Source of the DNA: Paracamarosporium sp. OC-R06-R3
Lineage: Eukaryota; Ascomycota; Dothideomycetes; Pleosporales; Didymosphaeriaceae
DNA: 64,000 nt
Direction of reading: 5' to 3'
Assembly (NCBI GenBank): GCA_019828545.1
Contig: JACVRA010000121.1
Coordinates: 250,547 to 314,546, forward strand
Position 1 is the first letter of the stretch. Every line of letters begins with the position of its first letter. A model generated the notes under the pieces. The model was not told where the DNA came from. It did not search any database and saw nothing but the letters and a program-made list of their open reading frames with translations. The position numbers were made by a program, and so were the translations under genes. This document shows positions 37,702 through 47,956 of the stretch, piece after piece.

Positions 37702-37761
37702 GTTTGCAAGTGTAAATCTAAGCAACCGCAATCTCCCCTTCGTCCTGCTGATTTGTTCCAG

Positions 37762-38022
37762 GGTCGCTCCCCTACGTCTGAACCCCATATCTCGCCGCAT
37801 GAAGTCTTCTCGCACGGTCCGTCGAACTCGAGTGGCAGTGGTGTATTGCGCAGTGCCGAGCCGCGGATAGGCTCACCGGATAAGCAGAAGGCACTGGGTG
37901 AGAGAGACGCGTCAGCAGCGGGCAGCTCGGGAACTAGCCCGAGAAAGCAGCCGGGAAGGAAGGGAAGCATTTGGGACAATTTATTTCAAGTCGATGTTAC
38001 GTATCAGAAGTCAAGGAAATAG
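37762..38022 (+). other. Candidate alternative 3' exon of ATG11
   Basis: This open stretch encodes 86 residues ending SIWDNLFQVDVTYQKSRK and is in the same phase as ATG11. A strong donor (GAG|GTTAGT, intron from 37624) and a TTCCAG acceptor at 37761 would join it in frame and replace the EVRKDHLWGP terminus, giving ~1412 residues. The frame is also open between the TAG at 37699 and this exon. Confidence 0.45.
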
Positions 38023-38444
38023 GGATGTGGTTCAGGTATTTGTATATGGGATTTTCTAGCATGGCGGTTAAGGTTATAGGACATTAAGGGCTCGAGCGAC
38101 ATATTAGATTGCGTTCATTACAAGGTATAATTTAGGTATACCAATGGTTTGATTGGAGAACATATTCTCTGTTATGCTGCTCAGAAACTAGGGGAAGGTT
38201 GTTACGGTAATTTACAGTAGCCTTCCCTCAAAGCGATGGGTTGCTACTATATAAGAGATCTCCACGTAATGATAGTTCGTTGGCCCAGCTATCAAAGACC
38301 TGTGGTGATGCATATAATCGATGCTTCGGAAGAATGATTGTTCCGGCCCCACGACGCGACGAACGTCGCTGACCTCATTCACGCGCCGCACTCTCCAACC
38401 ACATATTCACCGATGAAACGATCATAATACCTACACACCTCGCT
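38023..38444. other. Intergenic
   Basis: This is the 3' flank of ATG11 and the promoter side of the next gene. Nothing specific was recognised. Confidence 0.5.
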
Positions 38445-39503
38445 ATGGCAGGCAACAAATCGAAAGCCACCAAGCGGACTACGAAAGCGCTCCCCGCGCC
38501 CGCAATTCCCGATCCATTTGAGCCTGCACCCTCCAGTCTCGCGCCCCTCCTTGATAACTTCGATAAGTCCTCCGTCTACATTACGCACGTCGACAATCAC
38601 CCTGCCTGGTTCAAGAAGCGCGTATTTTACGTCCCACTCGGTCTCAACGTCGTGATTGCGCTACTATTATTATGGCGGGCGTACGCTGCGCTCCCGTTGT
38701 ACTGGTCGCTCCTCATGTCAGTCCTCGGCCATGAAAACTATACAACGATACACTGGTCAAAGACACCTTTAGGCAAACTGGCGCGAAATGTGGCTTGGCG
38801 CGGGGCAATCTTTATGTTCGATTGGCTGCTGGTCACCGTTGTTGGACCCTGGCCGTGGACCTTCTTTTTTGAATCGCCAGGCAACCCTACCTCCTGGCGC
38901 TACAGCGTAGGCTTCCGCGACCGGGAGGTATATGTGAGAGAATCGAGAGGATGGGGTGCACAAGACCTTCTCGGGGAAGCCGAGGGCTCGACTGGGAAGG
39001 CGGGGGCTGACAGTCCCTTCTTCAAGACACGCATTCTGCCCGCCGTGGACCGCCGGAGATTACTGGAGAAGACGGGGTACCTGCTCATGGACAAGGACTT
39101 CGACCTCGTCTTCGGTGCAATGATCGACGCCACCGAGTTGATAGATAAGAAGGCCGTGTCCCTAGACGACCTGCGCACCAGCGTCTTTGTATGGGTAGGT
39201 ACCGAGGAACACGGACAGTGGACCGTGTGGCCCTGCGGCAAACTCGACGAGGGCTCAGAAACGGAGGCGAGAGAGAAAATCATACTGTTCAAGGACCGTT
39301 TGACCGCAATGGGCAAGGAGTCACTCTTCTTCAAGTGGATCGAACTCGTACAGTACGAGAGTTCCGCACCCGGCGAGTTCACGTATGAGAGACAGGTTGC
39401 AACTGCAGAGAAGGCTAAGAAATTATTCGAAAACGAGGGCGTCGACTTCGATGCTTTCGTCAAGGATATAGGTGGTTTGCAAGGCATGCCTGGAATGGAC
39501 TAG
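38445..39503 (+). CDS. Conserved fungal membrane protein of unknown function
   Basis: This is an intronless frame of 352 residues that I do not recognise by name. The N-terminus is basic (MAGNKSKATKRTTKALP). Two hydrophobic stretches follow: VPLGLNVVIALLLLWRAYAAL (~65-85) and GAIFMFDWLLVTVVGPWPW (~120-140). The latter leads into FFFESPGNPTSWRYSVGFRDREVYVRESR. The C-terminal ~200 residues are soluble and mixed in charge (WVGTEEHGQWTVWPCGKLDE; ending GGLQGMPGMD). The even composition and long uninterrupted frame argue for a real, conserved gene. An ER or other internal membrane location is plausible but not shown. There is no signal peptide. Confidence 0.65.
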   Translation: MAGNKSKATKRTTKALPAPAIPDPFEPAPSSLAPLLDNFDKSSVYITHVDNHPAWFKKRVFYVPLGLNVVIALLLLWRAYAALPLYWSLLMSVLGHENYTTIHWSKTPLGKLARNVAWRGAIFMFDWLLVTVVGPWPWTFFFESPGNPTSWRYSVGFRDREVYVRESRGWGAQDLLGEAEGSTGKAGADSPFFKTRILPAVDRRRLLEKTGYLLMDKDFDLVFGAMIDATELIDKKAVSLDDLRTSVFVWVGTEEHGQWTVWPCGKLDEGSETEAREKIILFKDRLTAMGKESLFFKWIELVQYESSAPGEFTYERQVATAEKAKKLFENEGVDFDAFVKDIGGLQGMPGMD

Positions 39504-40628
39504 GCTTTAGTCGTATTTGTGCATCAATGATACCCACTTCTTTCACGGCCTTTGTAAAGTTTCTCTTTTTGAGTGCACTTCATTTGTGACGATTATTCTT
39601 CTCAGGGTTTTGTAACAAGAAACAGTTCTCAAAGCTTGAAAGCCACAATGTCTGTTCGCCGACGTGCGGGGCTTTTCTGCTTACCGAGATATCTAGTTGA
39701 TAGCATCGATTGATACCGCACTAGTTCATGTTCGGAGTAATGCGATCTAGGTAACGATGTTGTCGTAGAACTAAACAAGAAATACTTCGCTCACGGTCCA
39801 TTAGATTGAGAAAAGGAAGTCACTTATTGAATGTGTGATTACCGAATGGAATTATGGTAGCATATGTCCAACACTGAATAGCACAAATGATAGCGTCCAT
39901 GAAACTAACTCCTGATTGTTTCTTACAACAATGCGTGATGCTGTGTGTATGACCAGGTTGTCCATACAACATACATAACTAAGCACAACTATACAAGCAG
40001 CTACGAATTACAATGCATAAAATCTATCGTCTCGTTATAGCTGAGATCAAAACACATCAACTGATTTTCTGTGAAGCAAGCCAGTGATGCTGAAGGAGAC
40101 GAAATGTCCGCTCGATCCGACAATCAATGTGACCGTAACGTAAACTCTCTCACCAAACTCGCCCATATCATAGCATTGTACGAGTACCTGAGTTCATCAA
40201 ACTCGTATTGTGAGATTAAGACAGTCACAAGATGTAGGTGAGAATTTGAGAGACAAAGGCTGTTGGGCTGACAACAAGGCAATGATGGATGGGGTGAAAC
40301 ACATGGACACGTTGTACCTATTCAAAACAAGTAAGAGGCACCAGTTATACAGGGATAATGTGGTTTGCTAGTTCCTCAGCGAATTATTTGATCGAGTGGC
40401 TTTTTCACTGGCTGTCTCGGCCAATTAGAAGCCTAGCCGCCCCCCCCCCCCATATTTTGTGCTCCTCACACATTCGTCTTTATTAGCATGTGTCGAGCAA
40501 TCTCTCCAGCTTTACAACGCAGTGAAATGTCCACATGTTATAAGCTTCCCCGATCGCGCGACGAGGGTGACAAGGCAACTCACCACAGACGAGTAACACA
40601 ACCCCAAAACCTACGAAAATCAAACACT
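39504..40628. other. Gene-poor intergenic stretch with a 12-C homopolymer
   Basis: 1.1 kb without a supported gene. A run of 12 C lies at 40440-40451, about 180 bp upstream of the next gene. An upstream in-frame ATG at 40488 could extend that gene by 47 residues. Confidence 0.5.
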
Positions 40629-41726
40629 ATGTCTCAATACCAGGACTATCGTTCCAAAATTCACCACATTGGACGCCGTGCTCACTACGGTCCAGCACAG
40701 GAACCTATCTCAGCTGGTCTAAGCCAAAATGCCAAATTGTCACCTTCAGATCTCGCCCCGAACACCGAGTCGCAGACCTATAACGAACCACCCACTTCAA
40801 CGAAGGCTTTGAAAAGTGTTCTAGTCCCACTCATGATTAAGTATCCCAATCTACAGGGTGATCAGGTGGCCAAGGCAATCAATAACATCCGCGATACTTT
40901 CATACAGTTGAGCACCCTTGATAGGAGTTTTCGCATTCGCTATCCCGTAGAGACCGATCGAGACCTTGCCCTAACCATTGAAGGTGTTATGAATCAATCT
41001 CTGATGAGTAACAAAGAGCATGCTTATCTGCAAGTGCTCGTCGATGTTCTCTGGTATGGCATCTATCCTAATGACCATCGAAGTCATCTTAGGCGTGGTG
41101 TTAACTTTCATGATACGAATAGGCAGTCTCTTTGGACTCATTCATCTGCACAACCGAACAACCTGGGCGTTACAGGCCGATCTCATGTGCAGGCACAGTC
41201 GCGTACTCGAGAACCTGCACAGCCTACGTCTGGTGCTCGTGGACCATCCAAACCGCGGCAGCAGCAGAAGCCACGTAAGGAACTTGGTGGTTCGCACCAT
41301 GTAAATCATCATGAGCCTCGCCCAGGATCACATCGAAACCCTCACGGTGAGCACTACCGTGAGCCTTCGCTAGAGACAAACGCTTTTCAAGCTCAGAAAG
41401 CGTCGACTCAAAATGCTCCGCAACAAACTCATACATTGCATATCACTGCCCCAGCGCGTACTCGTGAGCGCCATAACATCCCACTTGCTGTTCAGAAGGA
41501 GCCATCTTTTCCCGCTCCTGATCAATCACGTGATTCACTACCTCTGTCTGAATATGATAAGTGGAAGCCTACTGACGAGCGTTATGTTGCTTTGCGGGAT
41601 CCCCGATTTCAGCATGAAAACCGTACATTCAGACAGAAGCTGAGGCTGAACTTTACGTCTCTCAAGGAGTCACTCATGGAGGCACTGCCGTTCTACAAGA
41701 AGGAGGATACTGAGAAGTATAAGTAG
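40629..41726 (+). CDS. Hypothetical protein, probably lineage-specific
   Basis: I start this at the ATG at 40629 (MSQYQDYRSKIHHIGRR), giving 365 residues; an in-frame ATG at 40488 would give 412. Residues ~50-145 are the only ordered-looking part (ALKSVLVPLMIKYPNL, QVAKAINNIRDTFIQLS, EHAYLQVLVDVLWYGIYPND) and look helical. The rest is rich in Gln, Pro, His and Arg and looks disordered (GGSHHVNHHEPRPGSHRNP). The C-terminus (RQKLRLNFTSLKESLMEAL, then PFYKKEDTEKYK) is basic and helical. There is no signal peptide or membrane helix. I do not recognise a family. It sits in a gene-poor stretch beside a split tRNA-like element, which fits a young or fast-evolving gene. Confidence 0.5.
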   Translation: MSQYQDYRSKIHHIGRRAHYGPAQEPISAGLSQNAKLSPSDLAPNTESQTYNEPPTSTKALKSVLVPLMIKYPNLQGDQVAKAINNIRDTFIQLSTLDRSFRIRYPVETDRDLALTIEGVMNQSLMSNKEHAYLQVLVDVLWYGIYPNDHRSHLRRGVNFHDTNRQSLWTHSSAQPNNLGVTGRSHVQAQSRTREPAQPTSGARGPSKPRQQQKPRKELGGSHHVNHHEPRPGSHRNPHGEHYREPSLETNAFQAQKASTQNAPQQTHTLHITAPARTRERHNIPLAVQKEPSFPAPDQSRDSLPLSEYDKWKPTDERYVALRDPRFQHENRTFRQKLRLNFTSLKESLMEALPFYKKEDTEKYK

Positions 41727-42251
41727 GGATAGATATTTATAAGAGTGAAGGAGCGGGTTCGACGTAAGCATAGGAGATGATCGAGAAGGTGATCGAGAAG
41801 ATGTAGGAAGGTGCGATACGCCATTGTTCATGTGAGCGCGTGAAATGAATCTATGTCTTACATTTACCTCCAGAAATGAAGCAGATACTGATTTCCTCTA
41901 CTATATATAAGTGAGAAATGGGCCAGAAGGCCTAGTTATAGCCAGTCATGATATCTTCCGAGCACGTCGTTGTCTCAGTTGTTCTTTTGCTTTGAACCCA
42001 ATAACCCGCAGATGATACAAGATGATTGCGTGCTAACTCGTTTGTTGCACGTCCCGGCGCCTGCCATGTTAGTCACCACCTTTGCCCAGTAAACATAGTA
42101 AAATTGAACTCACTCAGTTTCACCATTCACCTGTTGCCTTATCGCGCTGTCGCACTCCGCTTTCACTCACTGCTTCGACTCACCCACAAACCCCGCTTTT
42201 CAATTTCTATGACTATGTATATTATGAACCTTTGGTTATACCCATCAAACA
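41727..42251. other. Intergenic
   Basis: No supported gene was seen; moderately AT-rich. Confidence 0.5.
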
Positions 42252-42457
42252 TGGCTTGTGGTCTAGTGGTCAGCGACGCTCCCTCACGCGCCAACTTCAC
42301 ACTTTGCGGACTCTTCATCATGAGGGAGGATTGCATACAGGACCACCTCCCTCACTCCGTAATATTAAGCCGGGCCGCGCTTCCCAAAGGATGCAGCGAG
42401 TGAGAAGTCAAACCGAGCCGGAGAGGAGACATTCTGGGTTCAAATCCCAGCAAGCCC
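42252..42457 (+). tRNA. Split tRNA-like element, Val(CAC)-like, with ~130-nt insert (possible pseudogene)
   Basis: The 5' half TGGCTTG-TG-GTCTAGTGGTC has a good Pol III A box and D-arm (GTC/GAC). The 3' half ATT-CTGGG-TTCAAAT-CCCAG-CAAGCCC has a perfect B box and T-arm. The acceptor ends pair over six bases (GGCTTG/CAAGCC), but position 1 is T opposite C. Reading GCTCC-CTCACG as the 5' anticodon arm and GGAGA as its partner gives anticodon CAC, with about 130 nt inserted one base after it. Within the insert, GTGAG (near 42400) could pair with CTCAC of the anticodon arm, as tRNA introns do. A T6 and a T9 run follow. The long insert and the base-1 mismatch leave it uncertain. Confidence 0.4.
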
Positions 42458-42468
42458 AATTAGTTTCC

Positions 42469-42486
42469 TTTTTTGACTTTTTTTTT
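42469..42486 (+). terminator. Pol III-type T-runs after the tRNA-like element
   Basis: T6 at 42469-42474 and T9 at 42478-42486 lie 12-29 bp downstream of the tRNA-like 3' end, where a Pol III terminator is expected. Confidence 0.5.
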
Positions 42487-42826
42487 ATTGTTTATAAAGG
42501 CAACAACAATATAGAATGAGTAGAAAAGACCCATAAATGTATATATACAAGGTATAAGTAAGATAAATACAGATCGAAATCGTGCGCGTGTAAAAAATCA
42601 TTGACAGTTTAATGATAATCCACATCTATATATATATAACGCCGTGGCAGATGATATAGTCTAGTGGTACCCTCCTTCCTGTGTTGTTGTTCATTTACCG
42701 AAACGTTCTCAACTTGTATGCGTAGAAAGTGCGCAGCAGTCATTCTGCATCCGAAGCGCTCGTTCTTTTTGTGGCGCCATATACTTTAATGTCAATCGAT
42801 CACTCCATGCCAACACTTCTTCTCTT
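42487..42826. other. Intergenic, AT-rich
   Basis: AT-rich sequence with a short TATA-type dinucleotide run near 42630. An isolated A-box-like string at ~42655 has no partner B box. Confidence 0.45.
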
Positions 42827-44862
42827 TCATCTGACAAGGTTGAGGTCACTGGTGCAATGCTCTAATTCAGACCTGATCACATGCCCGTTTGCCCAGACAC
42901 CGACGTTCCATCGACAAACACCCTCGTCTGTCAAAGCCCAAAGTTCGTCTTCGCTTCTCCACTGCAGCGCATGGATGACTCCAGTGCTTTGGACATCGAC
43001 CGGATCCAATGCGACGCAGTCCTCTTGACGTGTCCCGTTGCTGTAGTACTCCCATCCGCAAGCGTTTATGAAAGCGTAGTCGCCAGGGTATGGGTGTGTA
43101 TGGGTGTTGTCGTCACTGACAAACGAATGTTCTGGTGAGAGGAAAGCCTTTGGATCGATTGGGTAGATTCTCAGCGTGCGCCACGCAGCCAGGGCGATGC
43201 GATAGGATCTTGGAGAGACGGCTATCTTGAGCCCGATTGACGGGAGATTGTCGAGCGGAGGTATGTTTTCAAGACGTGCTACGAAGGCATGCTGCAATGG
43301 CCCATTGTCGACGTAAGGATCGAACTGCGTGCACGCATTCGGGTACTGCACCGCTTTCAGGATATAAGCACCTTCGCGCATATGTGACAGCAAGTCGGTA
43401 CGATTCCCGCCGCGGGAAACAACTAGCTTCAATGCAGTGTTTACGCAAGTTGGCGCTCCATGGTTCAATTCTGTGTCCTGAATTCTGTGGTGATGGTGCT
43501 GTCCGAGAAAAATACCTTGCACTGTGGAAATATATAGCTTATACCCTGCCGGTAGTCTCATATCATCCCTAACAAGGTTCCTATTCCCGCCTGATGCCAT
43601 GATCCCTGTCCAGAACGGCATTTGAATCACCCTCGGAAAGACGAGCATTTTGTTCCCTCGAACAGTCGCTTGTGTGACATGATCCGGATAGATTGTATCT
43701 AGGTAAAGGGTATCTTCATGTATTGGAGAAAGGTGTTGGGTGCCCTCCAGTACCTTCGAGATGCTATACACTACGAACCTGTAAGCGTAACGATGGAGCT
43801 TCCAAGTTATCACAGGACCGCCCTTCGAAGTTAAGGCTAGAGCCGCAACGACTTCTGCTGCTGATGGTGCATCAACTTTATATCTTCCTTGTATCATGGG
43901 ACCAAAATATGGATCCAGGCTTAGCATTACTAATGTCAGCCCTATGCGAGATGGGCAACTGAGTAGTATCGCCAAGGTAGGTGTAGAGGCACATAGCTCT
44001 GTAGGGCAACTGCTTTTCCAAGCGACTTGGACGATCTCGTAGCTGTTGGGTCCGTTTTGTTTGCAAGCTGGCAAATATCCGGACAGGATATGCTGAGAAA
44101 TAACGTGACATGATCCTAGGGAACTATTTTTCTCATGTTGATTCCCCAAGTCGTGTATTTTGAGAACCCCAGAATTGCGATGGACTTCGAGTATCGCGGA
44201 TCTATTTCGAAACTTCGAGTTTCCGCTAACTCTGTTACTCTTTACCTCTGCACACTGTTTGCATAGGTGTGTATCGTGCCAAGGGACGATTTTGCTGAGG
44301 CTCCTATCCATCAACGGGGATGCTTTCCATGTGTGTATGTCAACGATTTGTGAGCCTGTATTGAGAAGGTGTTTTGTAGCTCGTTTGCTGAACATTGACA
44401 GTAAAGTTGTAGCATCCTCACCAATTTGTAGGGACAATCCTCGTTTTCCTGGAACTTGTTCCTATAGTCGGCGAGCAAGTCAGCAGAAGGCTACGACAAT
44501 CAAGCCATCGGCGCATCCATGACACAAAGCTTGTTCAATATGTGTGAGCCATGGCTTGGGATCAATATGCACCTGGCCAGGCAACCCATCCCTGCTGAGG
44601 CACAGTGCCGTACCGCAAGTTCGAGCAGGCTGTATTGCTCCGAGGTCGGCACCACAAGTACCGCAACTACCAAAATTTTTCCTAGAATAGAAATACTCCA
44701 GATCATACATACAATCTGATGGTGTAGTAGCTTCTTCGACTGCAAAGCATGCTGGCGCATGAGTTTATTCGTCATAAGGCAAAGATAGAATGACAAAGGG
44801 TCAAGCATGTACAAAACATATTGCACGATCTCTGCTGGCAGGTCGAGGAACGACACAGGCAT
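42827..44862 (-). CDS. F-box protein with large C-terminal domain
   Basis: Exon 1 (44862-44713, 50 codons) is an F-box: MPVSFLDLPAEIVQYVLYML, then FYLCLMTNKLMRQHALQSKK. Exon 2 (44461-42827) continues EQVPGKRGLSLQIGEDATTLLSMFSKRATKHLL. This is the layout I recall for a large F-box family in Dothideomycetes, where QIPGPR and LFAKRATxHL motifs follow the F-box. The total is 594 residues. The long C-terminal part has repeated short strands and aromatic/acidic turns (IHALQWRSEDELWALTDEGVCRWN), suggesting a beta-propeller-like substrate-binding domain; this is inference. It would act in an SCF ubiquitin ligase. The intron between the exons is 251 nt, unusually long here, and contains a Cys-rich open frame. 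Confidence 0.7.
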
Positions 44863-45700
44863 TTTATACGAGGATGTTCTCGATGGTTCGCCTAGCTGTA
44901 GCCTATATAGTTAATCAGCTCTACTCAATCACATGAAAATTACAGGGTATCTACGTGGAAATAGAAGTGAGAATTGTAATTGCCTAAATTGAGCCAGGAC
45001 TATGCACTGATATGCTATATCGTCGGTCGGCGTTCAATGGAGAGGTTTTTGAATAGATTGATCACCGCCCTTTGGCACGTGAGGTAGGCTTCTTGCTCGT
45101 TTTGTCACCAGCTCTATGAAAGAATAGAGCTAGGATTGACTTTGAGTGCTTTGTCTTTCTTTTGCCTTCCTTGATATCTTTCCGTTATGGGCGTGACCCG
45201 CATTCAAAGGGATAGGAAGCGAGTAGGTAGGCGAGGCTGATGCGGGCACGTTCAGTTGGCCGTGTCCCGTTAAGATTCGGTGTTCGGCAATCGGCACTAT
45301 GTTCCTATACAAGTAGGAGCTCAAAGAAATAAATGCTAGTGTGCAAACAGACGAAAGGAGGGGAAGGAAGTAAGGATGTTTGCTTGTACACCAACGCTGT
45401 CCCGCTTGGACCGCCACGCTAAACCGCTTAGACAACTGGGTACACGACTAGAATAGTGCAAACTCTGTGTGCTCACAACACGTTGTAGAACAACATAATG
45501 TGTATTTTATGGTAGGATTATCTCAAGTGTGCGATACTATTTCATGCAATTGACACAATGTTACGTACTCAAGATGCTGGAACGCCATTCAACGCCAGGA
45601 TATCGTGCTGCTATATGGGGAAAAATTTACAGGTGCCGAAAAAGTAATATATACGGGAAGATTCGTAAAAACTTTATGTGGCGGCTTTGAAAGTGCGATC
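44863..45700. other. Intergenic
   Basis: This is the 5' flank of the F-box gene and the 3' flank of ATG15. A 101-codon open frame on the minus strand (45130-45435) has one hydrophobic stretch but no good start and is not called. Confidence 0.5.
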
Positions 45701-47533
45701 TCACATTTCCATCCTTTCAGTTACCGGATTGGTGTTATCGGTTGGCGAAACCCCATACTCATCGAGACAGATCATACCAAAAAAGCCCTTATGGGTACAA
45801 GTTGTTGAAAAACTAGATGTAGGCGATGGCGTGGGCTTACCCGATGTGGATGGGCTATCCGTAAGATCGAGACAGTCGCCGAACCAACCAGGATACCTGC
45901 AACTCTGCGCTGAGGATGTTGTAGTGATTGTAGGTGTGGGCGCGAGTGATGGCGTCGCTTTGGTGGTAGTAAGGGTCTCATCATCGTCCAAGCAGCCAAA
46001 CCAACCCGGGGTTTTGCAGGTGGATGTAGATGTCGTGGAGGTCTGTTTGTGTTTTGTCGTTGAAGATGCTTCGCTGGTAGTGCTCTCGTCCAAACAACCA
46101 AACCAGCCTGGAGTTTTGCAAGTCTCGGTTCGTTTCCTTGTAGAAGTTGACGATGACGTCGTTGTAGGTATTGTAAAGGACGTCGTGGTTTCTGTACCAT
46201 TGCTCTCAAAATATTCCCAATTAAAGCAATCTGTACAGTTTACATATTGCTCGCACTTAGCAGGTTCATCGTATTTCTCCAACACCTCTTTGATGACGTT
46301 GACGATCTTATGCGTTCCAATTCCTACACGCCACCCAAAGTCTGCCACAGTATCATAGACGCATTTCTTTCCCGTATGGCAAACGCTTTCCATGGCATAA
46401 CCACCTAAAGTGCACATACTTCCAGCCTGATTACAACTTCCCATGAATATAGGGTCAGCGGTATGGCCGAAGTGGAAAACTCCTGTCATCCCACGTTTCT
46501 GAAACGAGCCTACCTCGTGGCCCGGAGGGACTGGGAGACCCAAGCGAGACGCTGGCATAGCTTCGGGCACTGCTTCAAACGTAAGAGCAGGATGTCCGTA
46601 AGTTAGACTTAAGAAGGAAGATACAGCACCTCCCAGCGAGTGTCCTGCCATCCAGACCTCGGCCTTTGGATATAGTGCCGTAACATTATGATAGAGATCG
46701 CGTGCGGCGTAGTAGTACCTATTCTTCGCCCTCAAGGCGCTCACCAAGCACGTGGAGTTGCAAGTGTACACTGAGGTCTGGCAGTCACATACTTGGCGCC
46801 AGAGATACTGTCCGCCTTGCCCACAACAGCAGCTAAAGAACAGATTGTCGTTGATCTTGTCATTTGTGGTAGTTTCGGAGCCGTCAAAGAGCGCAGGCGT
46901 TGTTCCTTTTAAGCCGATGACCACGGTCTCGTTGGTCGTATCGGCGAAGATGTGTCCGCGCAAACCGTCTGCTTGCCAGCCGAAATCTTCTGTGTAGTTG
47001 AAGCCGCCTTTCACGTCTTCCCAGTTGCCAGTGTTGGGTTCCAAGATATATGCGTTGGAAGCCATGCGAGCAAATGTGAGGACCGTGTCTTTGTCCGATA
47101 CATTTGGACCAGCTACCTCGTCAACAGTCCAGTCGTCGGCTGCCATGCGCACAGGCTTGCCGGTCATTCTGCTCCAATCTAACATGCCGTCTATTGTTTC
47201 TTTGCTTCTGTCCCTCAGCCTTTGAATGGTCACGGCCTCGGACCTGACTGGCAACAAGGGAACAGGCTGGCGCTCGGTGCTGTCGTCCTCGACCATCCAG
47301 ACAGCGGCGCTCTCTGGAATATCCAGCCGTCTGTGGAGTTCCGGATATTTGTATGTGCCATGGTGGAATACGTGTTTCAGGGAAAAGTGCTTCACGGCTT
47401 CGGCGGGGGGCTGCGGCGACGTCGGCGGGGGCGGAAGGATGGGCAGCTCGAGCGCGCTGGCTGCGGCGAGGAAGGACAGGAGCAGCGATGCTGTTGCGCG
47501 GGCAGGCGAAGTGCAGGCACGTCGTCGTCGCAT
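45701..47533 (-). CDS. ATG15: Vacuolar/autophagic body phospholipase Atg15
   Basis: Intronless. I choose the ATG at 47533 (610 residues). It gives a basic tip plus a hydrophobic signal-anchor ([18 protein letters not shown]) as in other Atg15 proteins; in-frame ATGs at 47605 and 47770 would add odd N-termini. Atg15 travels through the secretory/MVB route to the vacuole and lyses autophagic bodies. Conserved parts are [16 protein letters not shown] near the start, [19 protein letters not shown]-like [13 protein letters not shown], the serine-lipase elbow [21 protein letters not shown], and [18 protein letters not shown]. The C-terminal ~130 residues are Ser/Thr-rich with four Cys modules of the form C-x3-G-[WF]-FG-x-C-LD. 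Several Asn-x-Ser/Thr sites fit a lumenal domain. It is divergent from the VPS9 gene. Confidence 0.92.
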   Translation of the reverse strand: MRRRRACTSPARATASLLLSFLAAASALELPILPPPPTSPQPPAEAVKHFSLKHVFHHGTYKYPELHRRLDIPESAAVWMVEDDSTERQPVPLLPVRSEAVTIQRLRDRSKETIDGMLDWSRMTGKPVRMAADDWTVDEVAGPNVSDKDTVLTFARMASNAYILEPNTGNWEDVKGGFNYTEDFGWQADGLRGHIFADTTNETVVIGLKGTTPALFDGSETTTNDKINDNLFFSCCCGQGGQYLWRQVCDCQTSVYTCNSTCLVSALRAKNRYYYAARDLYHNVTALYPKAEVWMAGHSLGGAVSSFLSLTYGHPALTFEAVPEAMPASRLGLPVPPGHEVGSFQKRGMTGVFHFGHTADPIFMGSCNQAGSMCTLGGYAMESVCHTGKKCVYDTVADFGWRVGIGTHKIVNVIKEVLEKYDEPAKCEQYVNCTDCFNWEYFESNGTETTTSFTIPTTTSSSTSTRKRTETCKTPGWFGCLDESTTSEASSTTKHKQTSTTSTSTCKTPGWFGCLDDDETLTTTKATPSLAPTPTITTTSSAQSCRYPGWFGDCLDLTDSPSTSGKPTPSPTSSFSTTCTHKGFFGMICLDEYGVSPTDNTNPVTERMEM

Positions 47534-47956
47534 GTCTGATGGTACAGAACGGGGGCGGTGTTGCAGCCAGCAAGCAACCAGAAGCAACCAGCAAGACGAT
47601 GGCATGCGGGCAGCCGTATGACGCGCTGAGCACGAGACAGGCCGCGGCAGCGGCAGCGGGAGTGCGGTACGGCGTTGCCTTTCACAGCGTAGCGCGCCGA
47701 TAGGGACAGCTGCATCTACAAGCACCAACAATTCACCCAACCGCGTGCTGGGCTGCAGCTGCGCTACCATTCTGCCCCAGGAACCGTCGACAGCCGGACG
47801 GGGGTCAGGCTAGAGCCAGATTCCAGACCCAGTCCCGCCGACCGCCCGCGCCGCACCACCGCATGACGTCCGCTGCTACATAGCCATCACTTGGTTTACA
47901 ATCCCGTGCGGGCACACGAGACACACCCTCACCTCGCTTTCCCCCCCCGACCAAAC
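47534..47956. promoter_or_regulatory. Divergent promoter, ATG15 / VPS9-domain gene
   Basis: 423 bp between the two chosen start codons. It holds GC-rich sequence and possible upstream ATG15 start codons (47605, 47770). No factor site was recognised. Confidence 0.35.

Noticed and set aside
37699..37764. Stop-codon read-through of the ATG11 TAG into the downstream open frame.
   Set aside because: The TAG G context is not a known leaky signal; alternative splicing from 37624 explains the open frame more simply.
42653..42676. String resembling a tRNA A box (TATAGTCTAGTGGT).
   Set aside because: No B box, acceptor pairing or cloverleaf follows; at most a tRNA fragment related to the nearby split element.
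45130..45435. 101-codon open frame on the minus strand with one hydrophobic segment.
   Set aside because: No ATG at its start, no domain, and no supporting context.
47121..47621. Long overlapping frames on both strands over the ATG15 5' half.
   Set aside because: Shadows of the GC-rich ATG15 coding frame; no independent support.
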